DNA of 64,000 nucleotides from Rallus limicola (taxonomy: Eukaryota > Chordata > Aves > Gruiformes > Rallidae): positions 15,505,501 through 15,569,500 of the forward strand of contig JAKCOZ010000007.1 of NCBI GenBank assembly GCA_022605955.1, given 5' to 3'. The position numbers were made by a program, and so were the translations under genes. Under the pieces are notes generated by a model that was not told the DNA's origin, did not search any database, and saw only the letters and a list, made by a program, of their open reading frames with translations. Below, one piece after another: positions 12,549 to 25,074 of the stretch; the stretch's first letter is position 1; each line of letters opens with the position of its first letter.

Positions 12549-14911
12549 GCAGTACTAAAACCGAGATGGAGACATGCAGATACTAGCACTGAAAGACATA
12601 TGAAGTGATTGGAAATTGTGCATGCATAAACTGCTCTTTGCTGGTACATGAGAGTGGTAAATGAGTAGGTCTTGAATGTCAAACAAGGTTGTGGGTTTTT
12701 TTCATGTTTTTCTCAATATTTCATGTGAATCAGGTAAAAAAGTGATTAACTGAGCTGGGCTGAGCACAGCTGGAGAGACTGGTGTTGCTGAAAGAGACAG
12801 CCCTTTTCCTCCTCTTCCTTCTCCTTTCCATTCTCACCTTGCTCTGACCTCTCAGGGAGCTGATTCAACTCAATCAGTGGAAAAACTAAGGAAAAAAGCA
12901 GAGCAGGGGTTTGCTGGTTTAGTGAGCTGCACTGAATCACCCTGGAGCCATCCAGCTAAACCTGCTCCTCTCAATCATGTGCTCCTGGGCACTACAACAT
13001 TGTGCACCACCTTATTGTTGACCAAGGCCTGTGCACACCACCATAAGACGTGAGAATTCATCAACTGCTCCATTTGCTTATCTATTTGGTAATCTTCCCC
13101 TGGAAAGTGCAACTGAACTTACCTTGGTATTGACAGAGGAGAAGAGGCTTTTGGGGGAGAGATTCAGATCAGAAGTCCAACTTCGCCTTCCTCCATCAGC
13201 TTTTGGAGGATACATACATCCCAAGAAGGCATATGGACTAATAGGCTAATACTACCTCAGAGGCCTAGATGAAGCACTTCTCCTGCCACCCCATTGATAC
13301 TATCAAAGACTGGGAAAAGATGATTGGACCCAAAATCCCAAAATATAGATATTTCATGTAAAATAGCTTGGGAAAAAAAATCCCCAAGAGAAGATGTAGT
13401 TTTAAATTTAACTTTCCATTAGAAGAAGTGTTTATTCATTGCAGTGATAATATGAAAGTGCTTCTCTTGAATTGTGATAAATAAATAGCAGCTCAAGAAA
13501 TTATACTTTGTTATCAGTTTTCAGGCCTACTTCACTAATGCTAAATGGAATATTTGCTTTAAAACTATGATATGGATTAAACTCTTTTGTAAACTTTAAT
13601 AAATAGTGTCAGTAATATTTATTATATGTTGCTATTTATTTTTTTAAAAAGAAAATTAAAGATAAAAGAAAAATTATATTTGCAGAAAAAGCAATTGAAA
13701 CCCGCAGATAATAACCTGAAATATTATTCATTTGTGAAGGGAAGCAAATCTTTACTGCTATGTTTAGACAGCCAAGACTAAACCCCTAATTTTTCACCGA
13801 AGACAGAAAAGAACCTGGAAACTAATTTGCCAGTTTAAGTTAAGTGAACTGCTCAGGCCTAAATGCAGTATACTCCTTGGATAAGTGAGAACCATAACTC
13901 TTGAAGTCAAAGGGGTTATTCTATTAGAAAAGAGATAAAAATTAGACCAAAAAGTCTGAAAAACTGACCTAATGATCTCCTGCTACTGAGGTTTGGCACC
14001 GTAACAAAAACCTTGGAAACATTTCCGTGTGTGTGTTTATCTGTTATCCCTTTTTTGTGTTATTCTGGTGTTTCCTTTTCTGTCTTTAGTTGGAATAGTT
14101 GTATAAAAACAATTGAAACTCACATTTCAGAGCAGAAGAATCTGTTTGTGTTCACTGCATATAGAGGGCTCCTCCGAAGACTGAACTGTGGCATGTCTGT
14201 ATTCAGATTCAACCTGTAACCCCACTGTGCTGAGTATGCAGCCACATATCACCTGAAAGTTTGTGTGGAAGCCAAAACCTACAAGAATCCACCTTTCTGG
14301 GCTTTTCTGTATGGCTAAGTCTCACCCCAATATATGGGCCATTCAAATATACAGCCCAATCCATGGTTAAAATATCACCATTTTCTGTAACAAACATTTT
14401 ATCAATCTGTTACTGTGTCATTTAGCAGATATTCAATTGCTGGTGCAAAAGTGGGAAGCCCTTTAAAGTTCAGCTGTATTTTACTCCATCATGGTCTACT
14501 GTGGGATTTTTTTTTCTCCTATTTTTCTCCCTCCCAAGGCATCAGCAAAAGACAAAGATGATTCAGCAGGCTCCTGCTGCTATCAGCAGAATCATGGTTC
14601 AAAAATGTGAGGCTGGGCAGCAAAACTATTCCTTTTCTTGCATTTTAGAAAACAAGTTGATTTTCCTCTTCTCCTCAGTGTATAATCTGACAGCAATGAG
14701 CAGAATTGGTATTCAGTTGATAGGAAGACTTCCTGACCCTTCTATTGCTGAGCCACAGCTGCACTGAGTCTTGGATGAAGTTCTGTCATAGTCAGATCAG
14801 TTCTTTCATTGCACTTTTTTTTTTCTATGCTTATTGAATTTCTGGATTCAAAGCACCATAATACCAACTAAAAGCATCTTTTTCACCCACTTTTTTATTT
14901 TTCTGGGCCAG

Positions 14912-14998
14912 AAATGGAAGCAGGAAAGTTGAAAACTTTGCAAACTTGCAAGAAGTGTCTCAGGAGATGAGATATTTGTAACGATGCACCTAGAGGAG
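14912..14998 (+). other. Exon-like segment with strong splice signals, probably non-coding
   Basis: A long pyrimidine tract ends in CTGGGCCAG at 14911, and a near-perfect donor GAG|GTAAGT begins at 14999, giving an 87-nt segment. All three frames contain a stop; the most open one reads 22 codons before TAA. If used, it would be an untranslated or long non-coding RNA exon, or a terminal coding exon. Strong paired signals at a normal exon size are the only evidence. Confidence 0.2.
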
Positions 14999-17900
14999 GT
15001 AAGTTTTCAAGTCCTGAGTTTATACAGGAGGTGATATTGTCCTGTTGACACAACTTATTCATGAAGTGCTACTCAGGGCAAAGACAGTCCTGTCTGATGC
15101 ACTGGCACCACAGAACCATTGTCATTTCACCCCTGGGAAGCTCTGGGACTCCAGGTCAATGCATAATGAGCAGAATGTACCCATAGTACTTTCTGTAACA
15201 TTAAAAACAAACTTTGGTTTATATGTCACTGAAGTTCATCATGTCAGTTTTGCCACTGGCAGAATATGTTCTGTGTCCACATAGTTCCTCTTGCAGCTGT
15301 GCCTTCCACAAAACAGCTCTGCACAGCAAGCAAAATGAGAATGCTTCCTACAGGTTTTAAACCAGAGGTATTGTGGAAAAAAACCCAAAAGTTTTGTTTT
15401 CTAGTGAGGGCTCAGGACAGGAACAAGCAATGGCATTTTTTTTTAATGGTGTGCCATGGGAACCATGCACAGCTAACAGAAGTTTGCCCTCAGGACATGC
15501 TGACAGGTCTGGAAAGAAGGGGGAGTGTGGCTCTTCTTCTGTAGAGTCAGTGATATATCACAGCCCTGCACAAAGTTAACACCAACATACCCAGTACTGT
15601 CAATTTTTGTGCTAATGTGAAACTTCTCTTCCAGGGATTGGCACTCGGTGCCACTACATTCCTGCATAAGAAAAATGTCAAATCTTTTCTCCTACAGCAA
15701 GAAAATGCTTACCTAAGAAACTCTTCTTTTCTTTCACATAGAACAGCTTGAAAACGTCAATTTTTTTAAAAAAAGAGGAAAAAACAAAACACTCCTTGAA
15801 AGCATATTTTCCCCAATTGCACTGCAAAGCATAAAAATAGCTTTACAGAAATGTACACAAAGTTCATTGCTCAGGTAAAGTGTTATTATTCCTGTTACAG
15901 CTCACTCTGGGGCATCTGTCCTTTAGTTTACACCTGCATCTGTCTTAGAGATATGATCCTAACAAATACTGTTCACTCCTGCATACTCTGGATGAAATCC
16001 TATTCCGTCTGAAATCAATGGCAAAACATCCTTCAGTGTAGCCAAAATTTTTTTCTGTAATTATAACTACAGTTTATTCTCTGTCTCTAGTGTAAGTTTC
16101 TCTCTGCATGACGCTGGCATACTCCTTCCATCTGGCTCCTAAAAGATTAAATTTCCTACTTGTTTTTACAAATGTATAGCCAATGGTTTCCAGAACTTCA
16201 TTCCTAGAACGCCGCCTTGCACACAATTTGTCAAAACTTAGTTAAAATATTCAATGTCCCCACTGGCTTAAGGATGATAAATGGGATGTCTGTTCCTCAT
16301 ATTTCTCTTCTTAGGAACCTCTAGAAAACCCATTTATGTGAAGTGAAATCCACTATCAGAGACCAACCAAGAGAAACTTGTCTGGTAAGTGATACTTCTA
16401 TGCATTTGCTGATGTAGTCAATTAAAGTAATAACCTAATACCCATGGACTGGCACTGTTTCAAAATACTTCCTTAGTCTTTTCCCATGTATAACTGACTA
16501 AGGAATCTGGGAGCAAGACAGACGTGAATGGTACAGATGTTTTTTCTACATAGCTGGCAGAGACACATTTAATCATTGCTGATTAAGACTATAAGCCAGC
16601 CAATGATTATCTCCAACTGCACCCCAAACATAACAGCATCTGGTTTTGACATATCTCTGCTACATGTCGTGCGGACACTGAGTGGCCTTAGGTTTTTGCT
16701 CAGAGGCACCAATTATAAATGCAGACAGCACAGAGATTCTTTCAGCCGCTGCCCCGTGCCCATACAGCGTGCTGCTAAAGAATGACAATTGAATGATACT
16801 ATAGCAGTGAATAACATTTGCCTTAGCTCTGTTACAGCCCTGCTGTAAGGATGGTGGGTTTTTATTTAAAATAAGTCATTCTTACGATGTGATTTGTTGG
16901 ATTCAGACTGGAATTTGTGCCACCAGCTCTCCAGCTTCATTCCTTCATGCTTCATCTGCCCAATTATCAAATCCCCTGTTGTACAAAGACACGATTCAGC
17001 TGTTCTGAGGGCTTAACTGTGCCCTCAGACACAGAGATGTGCAGTTCTCTGCATCTTGTAACATCAAAATGCACAGCAGCCAGTTTTCACTGGGTACACA
17101 GACATGCATCCACATCTGAATGCTGAAGTAAACAAGTAAACACAATCCTAAAGATCATTTAAGGAGACAAACAGACATTCAGATGCAATGAACTGCTGAC
17201 CTTGTCAAGCCAGGAACATACACCAAAAAAACATGAACACTGGGAAAACAGATGCTCTGATTTACTTGCACTGTCCTCCAAGTGTAGATATTCTGGATGT
17301 ACAAGAGCACTGTAAACTACGCTTTTATCCAACTCACTGAAGATGTGATATTCTCCTTCATTTGGAGTAAATCTTTCCTCTGCAAGATTTATGTCATGGT
17401 CTTACTTCCACATCGACTATCTCCCTGTCAGTTCATCTCCCTGATTATCAGTCACTTCTGAGAAAATCTCCATGATTTAAGATGTTTCATGTGTGTTTGC
17501 AGCTTTTATAACACATATTACAAATAAGGACCCTCTTCTGTGCTGGAGTGACCAACATGCTGACACCAAGGAAATGTTTAAAGAGAAATACTACACAAAA
17601 AGAGGATGCAGGCAAAATTCCAACCCAGGAGGATGTGCCAAAACACACTTTTCACCAGAACCAAGCCATGATTTTGTTCACTATTTCCAGAGGCTTGTAG
17701 TGGATCGCACCTTTTCCTATGCAAAATAATAGAAGCATCATTGTAATTCACATCACTCACAGATATATGATTGAGGCCAGCCAAAGGGTATTTCCTGGTC
17801 TTCAGAAAGGAAGGAAAAGTATCAATCCTACTTTCTGCCATAAGAGAGCCCCAAATATAACCAGTGCTAGCTGGCACCCATGGCAGTGACATGGATCACT

Positions 17901-18982
17901 TGATAACTAAGGGCTGAGAGACAGCTGAGAAAGATTGCTCATCTGTCCCCATTGGTACCTTTTCCAAGAGATCCGTGCTGATGAGGGACTTCACTGCCTG
18001 GGAGTTGCTTCTGTAGGCAGGTACATAATTTCCAAGGTGCCAAGGACAGTTTCTACCACGTCTCCTTTAGGCACCTGCAATTTCAAGAAAACATAGACGT
18101 GTCCTCACCCCTGGCTTGTCAGTGAAAAGAGACAAGAGCCTCCAGGGAGCTATTCAAAGCACTAACGTTACAATTCTGCAATAGCCTGTAATAGGCAACA
18201 TCTGTCCCTCCATCACGTGCACGTATTTCCCCTGAAGGAACTAACCAAGGAGAAAAAGCTCATGAATGGCAAAGATGGGAGCATTTGGCCATGAACAAGT
18301 AAAGAGAGGACTGTGTTCCTCATAGCCTCTTTAGGGCTTTGAGGTACTTTCCCCTACAAAATCTTATAATAAAGACAAATTAAGAAATGGGGACAAACAG
18401 ATGCAAAGGCTTCCTCTCCCTGATGAAACCATAAGGCTTTTGTAGTGTGTTTAGCTGGGGACTACACAAGCAGACCAATTCTTTAAAAACAGCCCTCGTT
18501 TTTACTGACAGTCTGGGCTGTCAAAATTCATTACGTGTACAGGTAAAATCAAAATGCAGATCTCTGCAGGAATAAATACCTACAGAGCCAAGGTGCTGCT
18601 TTGCTGTGATTACTACTCAAAAATATGCCAGATATGAATTCATGGAAAAGACCCCGTTAAAAAAATAAATGAAAAATAGTTGCTGTGTGGCACTGAAGCC
18701 TTCTTAAAAGGTTGTATGAAAGACTTTGTAATTTCAGAAGCATCAAGTTTTCCCTTGGAGCGTAGTGAGAAGTTACTAGGCTCCTAAGAGAATAAATAAA
18801 AGGGAGATGTTCATTTTTCATTCTCAGTAAAATATTGATGAAGCACCTCTGTCAAAATCTATTTGGCAAACTGCATGGTGTGTCTTGAATTACTGCATTT
18901 TATGTTTCTGGACACGAAGAACATCATCTTTCAAGATGCTCCAAAATAATAGTTGTAGTGAAACAAGAATATTGAATTTTGG

Positions 18983-19037
18983 TTTATTACAATCCACTAG
19001 GTAATAAAACTGTCAATGCTACGTTTGGACAGTTTTA
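18983..19037. other. Two overlapping inverted repeats (alternative hairpins)
   Basis: TAAAACTGTC (19005-19014) pairs perfectly with GACAGTTTTA (19028-19037) across a 13-nt loop. TTTATTAC (18983-18990) pairs perfectly with GTAATAAA (19001-19008) across a 10-nt loop. The segment 19005-19008 is shared, so the two stems exclude each other. No known small RNA or transposon end is recognised. Confidence 0.6.
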
Positions 19038-20100
19038 CTGAGTGGAATAGTACTCATGAAGGTCAGTAGTTTTCACACTGTTTTTTAGATGCTCACTGAC
19101 CGTTTTCTGTTTTTACCACAGTTTTTGGCTTCATTGCCATAAAAATCATTGCTTTGAGAGTTGCAGACTTATTACCATGTATTTTCTGTTTGGATTAATA
19201 GGACCAACCAATAGGTGAGTGTTCCAGACAAAGACCAATGAATCTTTTTTTAAAAAAAAAGAGTTTAAATGCTTGCATCACTTCAGGGTGGTGCAAGTAC
19301 AGTAATGATTGTGTTGGACCTGTATTTGATGAACACGAGGTAGGTAACTAGAGCAGAAGAGCGATTACCTTCTATGATGGGGAGAGAGAAGTACCAGGGA
19401 AAAAAATAATCATTTAAGATTCATGAGATTCACAGATGCAGGGGAACTCCTTCTGTATCCCCATGCAGCACCGCCACCACGTATGTGCATATAAATATGT
19501 GTTTATGTATATGTCCATTAGAAAAGATTGTTGCCCTAACTGCATTTCCCCGGTAAAAAGAAGACAAAGAGCTTCCCACTCTCAAACCAGCCTTTACAAG
19601 CCCCTGGGCTGCAGCCTGGCGTAGTGCTTAGGAAACTCTACAGCTGGCCAAAAGGTTCAGTGAGCTGTGTGCCTGCTGGGCCCCATCGTTTCTGCATTTG
19701 CTCTCTCTTTCGCTCGAGGCTCAGACACAGGGAGTCCCAGGCGCCAAAGTCCTTTGTGGGAGCCTCACCTCAACACAGCTCACAGGTCGCTGTGAGCAGC
19801 AGGCTGTCGACTGGTGAAGTCAGCCAGTCTGATCTGGGTCCCTGGCTGGGGAGGCAAAAGCACTGTGAATAGAGAAAAAGGGGGAACATGCTCCTTGGCA
19901 ATTAGGTATTTGTATGAAGAATAACCCCGTTTGTGAGAACCATCATGAATAGCAAATAAAAGGAGGTATGAACACGATCACACTGAACAGCTGCTCGGAA
20001 CTGGAACAAATGTTGGTGAAAACTCATTTGCAGTATTCTTCTAGCTCTGGATTTTCTTTTCTCCCCTCAAACATGGTCTCTACTTGAGTGGCTTAGCAAA

Positions 20101-20340
20101 ATAAAGACAGATGGCAATGGATTATCTCTAACACTTCATTAATTGCAGTGCAGCCATTACAGTATTTCTAAAGCACCCACTAGAGCTTTGCCTGATGATT
20201 TCCTTTTAACTGAGTCGCATGCCACTTACTGAGTAGGGACCTAATAAGAAATTGCGACTTATTAATTAAGAATGCCTATGTTAGTCATAACAGCATATAA
20301 ATACTTTAGTACATTTCATGTCTGAATATATTGTGTATTT
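20101..20340. promoter_or_regulatory. Possible conserved non-coding element
   Basis: The sequence has the texture of vertebrate developmental enhancers: CAGATGG E-box next to GGATTA, then CATTAATTGCAG, and further TTATTAATTAAG, all homeodomain-type cores, with few simple repeats. This is only an impression of composition; no alignment was possible. Confidence 0.15.
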
Positions 20341-23300
20341 AGGAGAACTTTTTAGTGTAAAATAAGAAGCAACAAATTCTTGTGGGGGCAGGGCTGCCTT
20401 ATACTGCCTTGCAGTCACAGCATAGGTAGTGAACGGAATCAAGCCAGATTTTAGAGCCTAATTCACTCTGATGTCATTCAACTTTCAAAATTAGGAGCCT
20501 AATTTCCTTTTTCAAAATTGGCTTAGGCACATACAGCCAAACTGTGAGATGATTCAAAGCCTGAAGATGCAGATAACACACAGTGAAACTACTAATATGA
20601 CCAGGTACTTAGTTGTGATGACCTCAGAGCAATCTGGAAATCTTTTGGATATGTTTCCTTCTGTTTATAAAAATGTGATTCATCCTGCCCCAGAATAGAA
20701 GTAATAGCGGGTGACTTAAGTAACCCACTACTCTCACACCTGAGACTAAGTGACATCACATGTCTCATTGGTCTTTAATTCTCTTTTACATAAGTGGTAA
20801 GTTGAATTACATGAAGAAAATATCTGCTGAACAATTTTGAAACAATCCTGTTTAAAAAAAAACAAAGACAATGTGCAGAAAGGGAAAGGACTATAGTCAG
20901 ACGATCTCCCAGTTCGGGTAGAGAGCAGCTTTAGGTGGTAATTGATAAGCACTTACCTAAAACATTGTCACATTTCCCTTTTTTCCTTAAAAATCACGAG
21001 GAGTTTACTTACCTTGTCACTACACATCAGACAGGAATTTTGCAACACCACCACTCACAATTTGATGCTCACAGACATGCATCCAGTGAAAAGCTCTAGC
21101 AGCTGCACAGCCAGTACAGTTTGCATGTCTAAAGAGATTATATTTGCGATGGTCAGGATGAAAACTGTGTATCCCATGGATGTATTTAGACAGGAAGAAA
21201 ACAGGGAAGTGAGAGATAGAGAAGACGATTAAGCAAGCTAGAGGTGAAATTGGATCAGTAACATGAAGTGTTTCTGGGGAGGATGCTCCTTTTGCACTCT
21301 GGGTCCACTCCGATCCCTGAAGAGATGCTGGTGGCCCAGGCCAGCTGGAGACATTCTGAAGGTCAAGCACCACATGCAATATGTCCTCACAGTTCGCTCA
21401 GCCAAAATCTGCATTACTGTCCCAGTGTCCTTCCTCAGGCTTTGACATGCCCTCCCCTTTCCAAGGCAGCACCACTACACCAAACTCAATGTTGGCTAAA
21501 GAGAAACAGTTCATGCCACCAAGTGGGATCTTCAGGTTTTAATAAGCGGCTACAGCAGAGACAGAGAGGTATTACCTCTGCGTGTGAGACAATAAAGTCC
21601 ACCGCTGGAGTAGTCTGATCCTCGTGGCACAAACAAAATGACAAATAAAAAGGGGAGTCAGGGAAAGCAAGAAAAGTAATTCGTGCTCTGGAAAGTCTGA
21701 CACGTACTGAAATCTGAGGTGCTTAGTCTTAATTTGGCTAAGCAATAATTCAGTCACAGTGCCAACACGAGGGAAAAGATCACTGACTGTGGCTGACTCT
21801 TAAATGTTGTAAAGACAGGTGAAAACCGAAGAAAGGAGAAAAAGAAAGGGGGTGGAGGTGGGGGTGGAGAAAAGCAGATGAAACAGAAACAGAAGCTAAA
21901 CAAAATCAAACCAGAAATAGCACATTCCCAGAAGCAAGGCTGGATAATTAACCACTGGAACAGTTTGCCATTGTATGTGGTGAAGACATTAAATCTTTAC
22001 ATCAAGGTTAGATCTGTTCTCTATCTAAAGAGAAGTTTTGGTCTTTATGCAGAAATCACTGACATATTTTCTGACATGCATTGTCCTGAACATTGGACCC
22101 CATCATTTTTATATGTCCTTCTGGTCTCTCAGACTATTTATGGAGTACACGTTCTTAATATATCAGGATGGTAAACAATGCAAGCAATGTTACGTTGATT
22201 TTTTGCTCTACTTATTGTTGTTATATATTAAGAAGGTTCTCAAGAGCTTGAGTAAGTTCCAGGCTCCCCTTAGGTTCTCCCCAGCTGAGTTAGAGGATAA
22301 AATGCAATTGTGCCTCTGAGGGGTTGTTGCAATGCCCAGTGTCTCCTGCCTCCTCAAGAGGAATCAGCTGCCCTGAGTTGGACATAACAGCTCATGCAGT
22401 GCATGAGAAGTGTCAACTGCCTTGGGTGGGGTTCAGGACAGGCAACATGCTGAGTGGGGAGATACCTTAACCAGCTCTTAGAAAATACTGAGAGGCAGAT
22501 GTATCATTTTCACTCTGTTTGGCCTAATTCTGAGATGCAAGGAGGTAACCAGTGCTACCTCTGGACTCACAGATCCAAACCTGCCCTTCAATTAGACAGC
22601 ACAGTGTTGCTTTCAAAACCGATCTGGGCTCACTCTTGCCTTTTTAAAATGAAGGGGCTCATCATCAGCAATTACTCATCAGAGAGCTCTTGGCTGAGCA
22701 TGGATGTTCCTCAGAACGTGGTACATGGGTTCAAATTCAGTCTGTTTTAGACAATAGGTAACACTGTGAATAGGAGCTCTTTCCAAACCTTGCACCAAAA
22801 ACATGGTATCAAAAGTCTCACTGGATCATGAAAAGGAAAATCAGTTGGCTACTGATAAAGTTAGGCTTTTGATTCCAATGGGAGCATATAATTAAACAGG
22901 TAATTTAGCTTTTAAAGTCTGTCTATACAACAAATAAATCAGAACTTCATTTTCTAATGGGCTATCATTATTTTTAGCATGTTTTTCTTGAATCTAGGGG
23001 TTTTCACACATCAGGTACTCTCTATCATTGTGTTCAAATCACATCTTAAAAGTCCTATTTCAAATGGGTCTTTATGTCTTATCAACTACAATCTATTTGT
23101 ATCTCTTCAGTTTTAATTGTGCATACCCAATTTTTGCAAAATATTCTCAAGGCAGGACACTGACTAACCATGTGCTTTGAAAAGATTGAGTAACAATGGT
23201 AAATAGCAATAATTATTTCTGCTAGTGCTGGGAAAAATGTGAGGGTTAACAACTTATTCAGAACATAGACTCGCAAGCATCTGATTTTGTGGCAGCACAA

Positions 23301-23689
23301 GACTACTGCTCTGAGGTTAGTGTTCACAGGTTGGTCTCATGCTGATCTTTTGACGGAAAGATTCTTCTTTGATTTATGGCTGAACAGGCACAAAGAAAGC
23401 TTGTGCGTAGTAACTTTTCATAGATATACAAGGGAGCTCTTAAAAATAATTTTGGGAAGTTTCAGGGGGTAAAGTTAGGAGCAACTGTATTAGCAATTCT
23501 GTCTCATTCTTTCCTTTTTTCATTTTCAAGCAATACAGGAGTGTAGGAATTTGCTATACTAGCAGTTTGATCTAGAACTCTCTATGACTGCCTTGCAGAC
23601 ATTTCAATGTAAGATGTAAGGACTCAATAAATGCAAGTGGCATAGTGGTACCACATCATTATGTCTCCTCCTGATCCAATAAAGATTAG

Positions 23690-24190
23690 CCTATGCATGA
23701 GATTTTCTAACTCTTTCATGAAACTGTTGCCATGCTTTAATTGCTTTAAAATCTTTCCTGAAGCCCTGATTTCATTGTCTTTCTGTTGCAGTGAGTTCCA
23801 GTTTACAGGTCTGTTGTTTTACCACTCTTTTCTGAACTTGCTCTTTTCCTCTTCCCGGTACTGTTCATTGTATTTTAGATGGGGCTGCACATTTGGTTAC
23901 AGCATTATAACTTCTGCAGGGTTTATCACCCCACTCTTATCTCTGCAGCATATCCTGCCTTTTATTGACTGCATTCAGCAGAGTCTTAATGGCGCTATGA
24001 TGAGAACCTGCCCTCTTTGCCGGGCTGATAAGGTTAATTGAGAATTCTCTAATGTCTGGGTAGCTCATACGTTTCTCTTCAACAGGGATGACTTTACATT
24101 GCTTAACAGTGAAATTCACTTGCCATAATTCATCTGGGTAACTGAGGTATGAAGTCCTCCTCAGCCCTCTGGTTCTTTGACTCATCTTTT
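23690..24190 (-). mobile_element. Ancient, heavily diverged CR1-type LINE relic
   Basis: The + strand text follows, in order, several landmarks of antisense old amniote CR1: GCAGTGAGTTCCA, then TTCTGAACTTGC, then GATGGGGCTGCACA, then TTTTATTGACTGC, then ACTTTACATTGCTTAACAGTGAAATT and CATCTGGGTAAC (quoted in part). Old turtle and crocodile CR1 text has the same order. A 126-codon open frame on the + strand (23661-24041) is antisense to this LINE and should not be annotated. Ends are approximate; the match was recalled, not searched. Confidence 0.6.
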
Positions 24191-24330
24191 CCCCAGCGAC
24201 CACTCCTCCTGCAAAGTCATATAAACACATATATAATAAACACCATATACCTAAACAAGCTGATGTATCATATCCTAATCTTAACTGCTCTCTTTGTCAC
24301 TGCTTCTCCACCTGCTCTTCTTGAAAACAG

Positions 24331-24461
24331 GTGACAGGAAGCAACAGAAGATTGCAGCCAGATTTGCTGGGGACCATGCTGAGGCACCAGCACTTCACGG
24401 CCACCTCAGAGTAAGGCACTCCGGAAGGAGCCAACAATGAGCAGCACAGGCTGCAACCAAG
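24331..24461 (+). other. Candidate 5' exon with start codon
   Basis: A 131-nt segment is bounded by an acceptor (TGCTCTTCTTGAAAACAG, ending 24330) and a strong donor CAAG|GTAAGG at 24461/24462. It contains ATG at 24437 with A at -3, reading MSSTGCNQ before the donor splits the next codon. The same frame has an upstream TGA, and a separate 12-codon upstream frame (ATG 24379) ends before the main ATG. These are features of an internal 5' exon that carries the start codon. I do not recognise the N-terminus. The segment begins about 140 bp right of an old CR1 relic. It may be an alternative 5' exon of the gene whose CpG promoter lies at 52 kb, or of an unrelated transcript, or a chance match. Confidence 0.35.
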
Positions 24462-24464
24462 GTA

Positions 24465-25073
24465 AGGTGCTATCTATTATCAAAATACACTATTTTACAG
24501 CATCATTATGTTTCCAGTTTGCACCATAACTATTGTTAAATTAGCAAAACAATCCATGCACTCCTACAAATCCATTCAGATGCTTTGGAGGGGTTAAGTG
24601 TGGGATTGAGGTTATTATATGGTGTCCGCATCCATCTGATTTGATAAAATGCCAGGAAGCAGTGTAATAGAAACTTTATTTCAATCACTGCTATGACTCT
24701 ATTTCAGTCTCCATCAGGCATTTCATAACAATAAAAAATGCATCATCGTATTTCAAACAGCAGTGAATATTTGCCAGTATTTTGTAAGGCAAATGGTTTC
24801 TGTTAAAGCACAAACCAGCTCAAGAGGTTTACCTCTTACCTAACCCTGACCTTAAACAGTATTTTGCACTAGTGAACAGCAGGAGTGTTTCCTATAAAAC
24901 TTGGGAAACCTACATGAACTTGGGAAATCTACCTTTAATCTTTCACATGGAATAAAGATCTTGGGAATCAGAGCAGATATTCTTATAAGAAAATCCAATT
25001 GCATGGGGACCAGCCCTCATTTTCCAGAACAAGTAGGCAGGCAGAAATATACCAGCTATAATTTTGATCAAGT
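24465..25073. other. Non-coding stretch, no gene seen
   Basis: AT-rich DNA between the exon candidate and a large CR1 copy. If the exon is real, this is intron. Nothing else is recognised. Confidence 0.55.
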
Positions 25074-25074
25074 T

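Larger units (their letters stand above)
11721..23689. other. Long non-coding stretch with a few exon-like segments
   Basis: About 12 kb of AT-rich DNA without a recognisable gene or further CR1 copy. Exon-like segments at 12417 and 14912, a hairpin pair at 18983-19037 and a possible conserved element at about 20.1 kb are listed separately. Other open frames are short and unrecognised. Confidence 0.55.

Noticed and set aside
23661..24041. 126-codon + strand frame ending in CPLCRADKVN, superficially like a zinc-binding motif
   Set aside because: It is antisense to an old CR1 relic, and the remaining residues of a RING or similar finger are absent.
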